From Zoogloeaceae bacterium (GTDB lineage: Bacteria > Pseudomonadota > Gammaproteobacteria > Burkholderiales > Rhodocyclaceae), in assembly GCA_024235635.1 (NCBI GenBank), contig JACKMA010000003.1, positions 186,001 to 250,000 of the forward strand: a stretch of 64,000 bases of DNA, read 5' to 3'. Positions 62,564 to 64,000 of the stretch are shown here, in pieces (within the stretch, counting starts at the first letter, position 1; each line of letters begins with the position of its first letter). The translations under genes and the position numbers were made by a program. The notes beneath the pieces were generated by a model that was given only the letters and a program-made list of their open reading frames with translations, had not been told where the DNA came from and ran no database searches.

Positions 62564-63382
62564 TCAAACACTTGCGAAAACTTCTCGGTTGTGCTTGCAT
62601 TCGGACAGCACGATGCTCCGGGCGACGACGAGTTGGTACATGCCACCGAAAAACAGCGTCCGCCGCCATTCGAAGTCCGACCTTTGGCCGGCCAGCGTCG
62701 TCAGATCCTGACCCAGCAGGGACGCCGCAAAGGGCTCGAACCGGTTGAAGACCCACTGCATCGGCCATCGCAGCGGGTGCCCCGCATGCGGGCGGTGGTA
62801 ATCGACGAAGACCACGCTGCCGCCGGGTTCGACCGCGGCCAGCAGATTGTCGACGATGCACCGCCGCATCTCTGCCGGCACCTCGTGCAACAGGAAGAAG
62901 CAGCAGACGCCGTCATAGCGCCGGGTGAGCGGGCGTCGCAGGTCGTGCACCCGTGCACGGACGTTGCCATGCCCGCGCAGCTTGCGGCGCAGGTTGGCGA
63001 CCTGCAGCGGGGCCGCGTCGAGCACCTCGAGCCGACCGTGCTGGCCGAGCCTGCGTGCCAGCCGAAGTGAGAAGTCACCGTACACCGCTGCCGCCTGCAA
63101 CACGTGCTGCCCGCCATCGAAGCAGGATGCAGCAGCGTCCATCAGCCGACCGGCGTTACCCCACAGGATGGCCGAGACCACGGCCGGACGGTCCAGCCAG
63201 TAGAGCATGCGTCGGTCGAGATAGGCCCAACGGTAGGTCCGCTGGAGGTAGTCCGGCAGCCCGTGGGCGGGGAAAGCATCGCCCACGGGCTCCGACCGGT
63301 CGCCCGTCGCCGACGCGAGCGCGGCGGCGGATCTTTCGGAGTCAGGCACTGTGCTGGGCGCGGGTACCGCAATCCAGGCCAT
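62564..63382 (-). CDS. rquA: RquA-like rhodoquinone biosynthesis protein
   Basis: A 272-residue methyltransferase-fold protein. LPDYLQRTYRWAYLDRRM, VSAILWGNAGRLMDA, AVYGDFSLRLAR, FFLLHEVPAEMRR, VFVDYHRPHAGHPLRW and the closing TLFFGGMYQLVV all follow RquA as I know it. RquA uses SAM as amino donor to turn ubiquinone into rhodoquinone, the low-potential quinone for fumarate reduction. The start is uncertain: an ATG at 63382 overlaps the leuA stop, and a GTG at 63349 is an alternative; neither has a clear ribosome site. Confidence 0.82.
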   Translation of the reverse strand: MAWIAVPAPSTVPDSERSAAALASATGDRSEPVGDAFPAHGLPDYLQRTYRWAYLDRRMLYWLDRPAVVSAILWGNAGRLMDAAASCFDGGQHVLQAAAVYGDFSLRLARRLGQHGRLEVLDAAPLQVANLRRKLRGHGNVRARVHDLRRPLTRRYDGVCCFFLLHEVPAEMRRCIVDNLLAAVEPGGSVVFVDYHRPHAGHPLRWPMQWVFNRFEPFAASLLGQDLTTLAGQRSDFEWRRTLFFGGMYQLVVARSIVLSECKHNREVFASV

Positions 63383-64000
63383 TCGGGCGGCGCCGGGCGA
63401 CCCGATTGACGGCCGACAGAATCGCCCGGATCGACGCGGTGACGATGTTTCCGTCCATGCCGACGCCAAAGCAGCTGCCGTTCAGCCCAGGCGCCGCGAG
63501 TTCGACGAAGGCCACCGCGCGCGCATCGGAGCCATGGCCGATCGCCCGCTCCTCGTAGTCGAGTACGTCAACGTCGGCGCCGAGCGCATGCACCGCTGCG
63601 TCGATCGGACCGTTGCCGATGCCGCGCAAGGTCCTGCGGGCGCCGTCGATGTCGACCGTCAGCGCGATGCCCTGCTGAGCGCCCTGCTCGAACAGGTGGT
63701 GTTCGAGATAGTCGATCGGGGCGGCGAGTTCCAGATAGTCGGCACTGAACAGCCGCCAAATGTCGCTTGCGCGCACTTCCGTCCCGGTGCTGTCCGCGAG
63801 TCGTTGCACCGCCGACGAGAACTCCACCTGCAGGCGACGCGGCAGCACCATGCCGTACTCGTGTTCGAGCAGGTAGGCGATGCCCCCTTTGCCGGACTGG
63901 CTGTTGACGCGGATGATCGAGTCGTAGGTGCGGCCGATGTCCGCCGGATCCACCGGCAGGTACGGCACCTCCCAGGCCTCGCCCTGGCGCTGGGCGGTGA
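63342..64000 (-). CDS. leuA: 2-isopropylmalate synthase, C-terminal part
   Basis: The visible 218 residues are the 3' end of LeuA, cut by the right edge. VPYLPVDPADIGRTYDSIIR, QSGKGGIAYLLEHEYGMVLP and RRLQVEFSSAVQ belong to the linker region, and the last ~90 residues (GIGNGPIDAAVHALG onward) to the leucine-binding regulatory domain of the long LeuA form. It makes the first committed step to leucine. The frame overlaps rquA by up to 41 bases. Confidence 0.92.
   Translation of the reverse strand, partial: TAQRQGEAWEVPYLPVDPADIGRTYDSIIRVNSQSGKGGIAYLLEHEYGMVLPRRLQVEFSSAVQRLADSTGTEVRASDIWRLFSADYLELAAPIDYLEHHLFEQGAQQGIALTVDIDGARRTLRGIGNGPIDAAVHALGADVDVLDYEERAIGHGSDARAVAFVELAAPGLNGSCFGVGMDGNIVTASIRAILSAVNRVARRRPNGLDCGTRAQHSA

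Overview
The window is high-GC DNA (about 66-68% G+C by eye), densely packed with bacterial genes. The combination of a cytochrome cd1 nitrite reductase cluster with a Dnr-type regulator, a zapB-zapA-6S RNA-EVE gene order, copper chaperones with SCO proteins, cobalamin-dependent propionate metabolism and a RquA-type rhodoquinone gene points to a facultatively anaerobic, denitrifying betaproteobacterium, most likely Rhodocyclales-like. The taxonomic call is inference from gene content and order. No insertion sequence, tRNA, rRNA or CRISPR array was found.

Layout. 1-4242: denitrification block, nirS-nirC-nirF on minus and nirE-dnr on plus, with two FNR/Dnr-type boxes (between nirS and nirE, and in front of nirC). 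4336-6854: arsenic operon arsR-arsI-arsC-acr3 with an apparently leaderless arsR. 6913-10989: a small papain-fold (toxin-2-like) protein in lower-GC DNA, a TauE/SafE permease, a methyltransferase, a LysR regulator and a diverged metallo-beta-lactamase-fold protein. 11077-16705: an ECF sigma factor with its ChrR-type cupin anti-sigma factor, divergent from a four-gene set (DUF4331, small lipoprotein, TPR protein, HupE/UreJ-like membrane protein). 16743-23553: a YopT-like (C58) cysteine protease homologue, a GNAT protein, a sugar-type periplasmic binding protein paired with a hybrid histidine kinase, and a TIR protein with a membrane anchor. 23778-33404: a beta-CASP RNase-like protein, MFS transporter plus metallophosphoesterase, a hydrolase fusion, a DUF2959 lipoprotein, an unknown membrane protein and MgtE.

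33705-35394 holds a compact low-GC two-gene island: a NADAR-domain protein overlapping a phosphoribosyltransferase-like protein. It is flanked by gene-poor DNA and is the best candidate here for an undescribed nucleotide- or ADP-ribose-based conflict system.

35935-50743: glmU-glmS, a MaoC/phosphotransacetylase fusion with acetate kinase behind two identical palindromes, a KamA-type radical SAM enzyme, and the propionyl-CoA to succinyl-CoA operon (mutase, MeaB GTPase, carboxylase beta and alpha). The carboxylase alpha gene carries a single-base frameshift. A divergent GntR regulator has a palindrome over the operon promoter. 51665-64000: a decayed patatin-like pseudogene, enoyl-CoA hydratase, a broken mscS, TauE/SafE, EVE, DUF1850, 6S RNA, zapA, zapB, cobQ, btuF (cobalamin supply fits the mutase), a copper/SCO cluster, an M48 peptidase, rquA, and the 3' part of leuA at the window edge.
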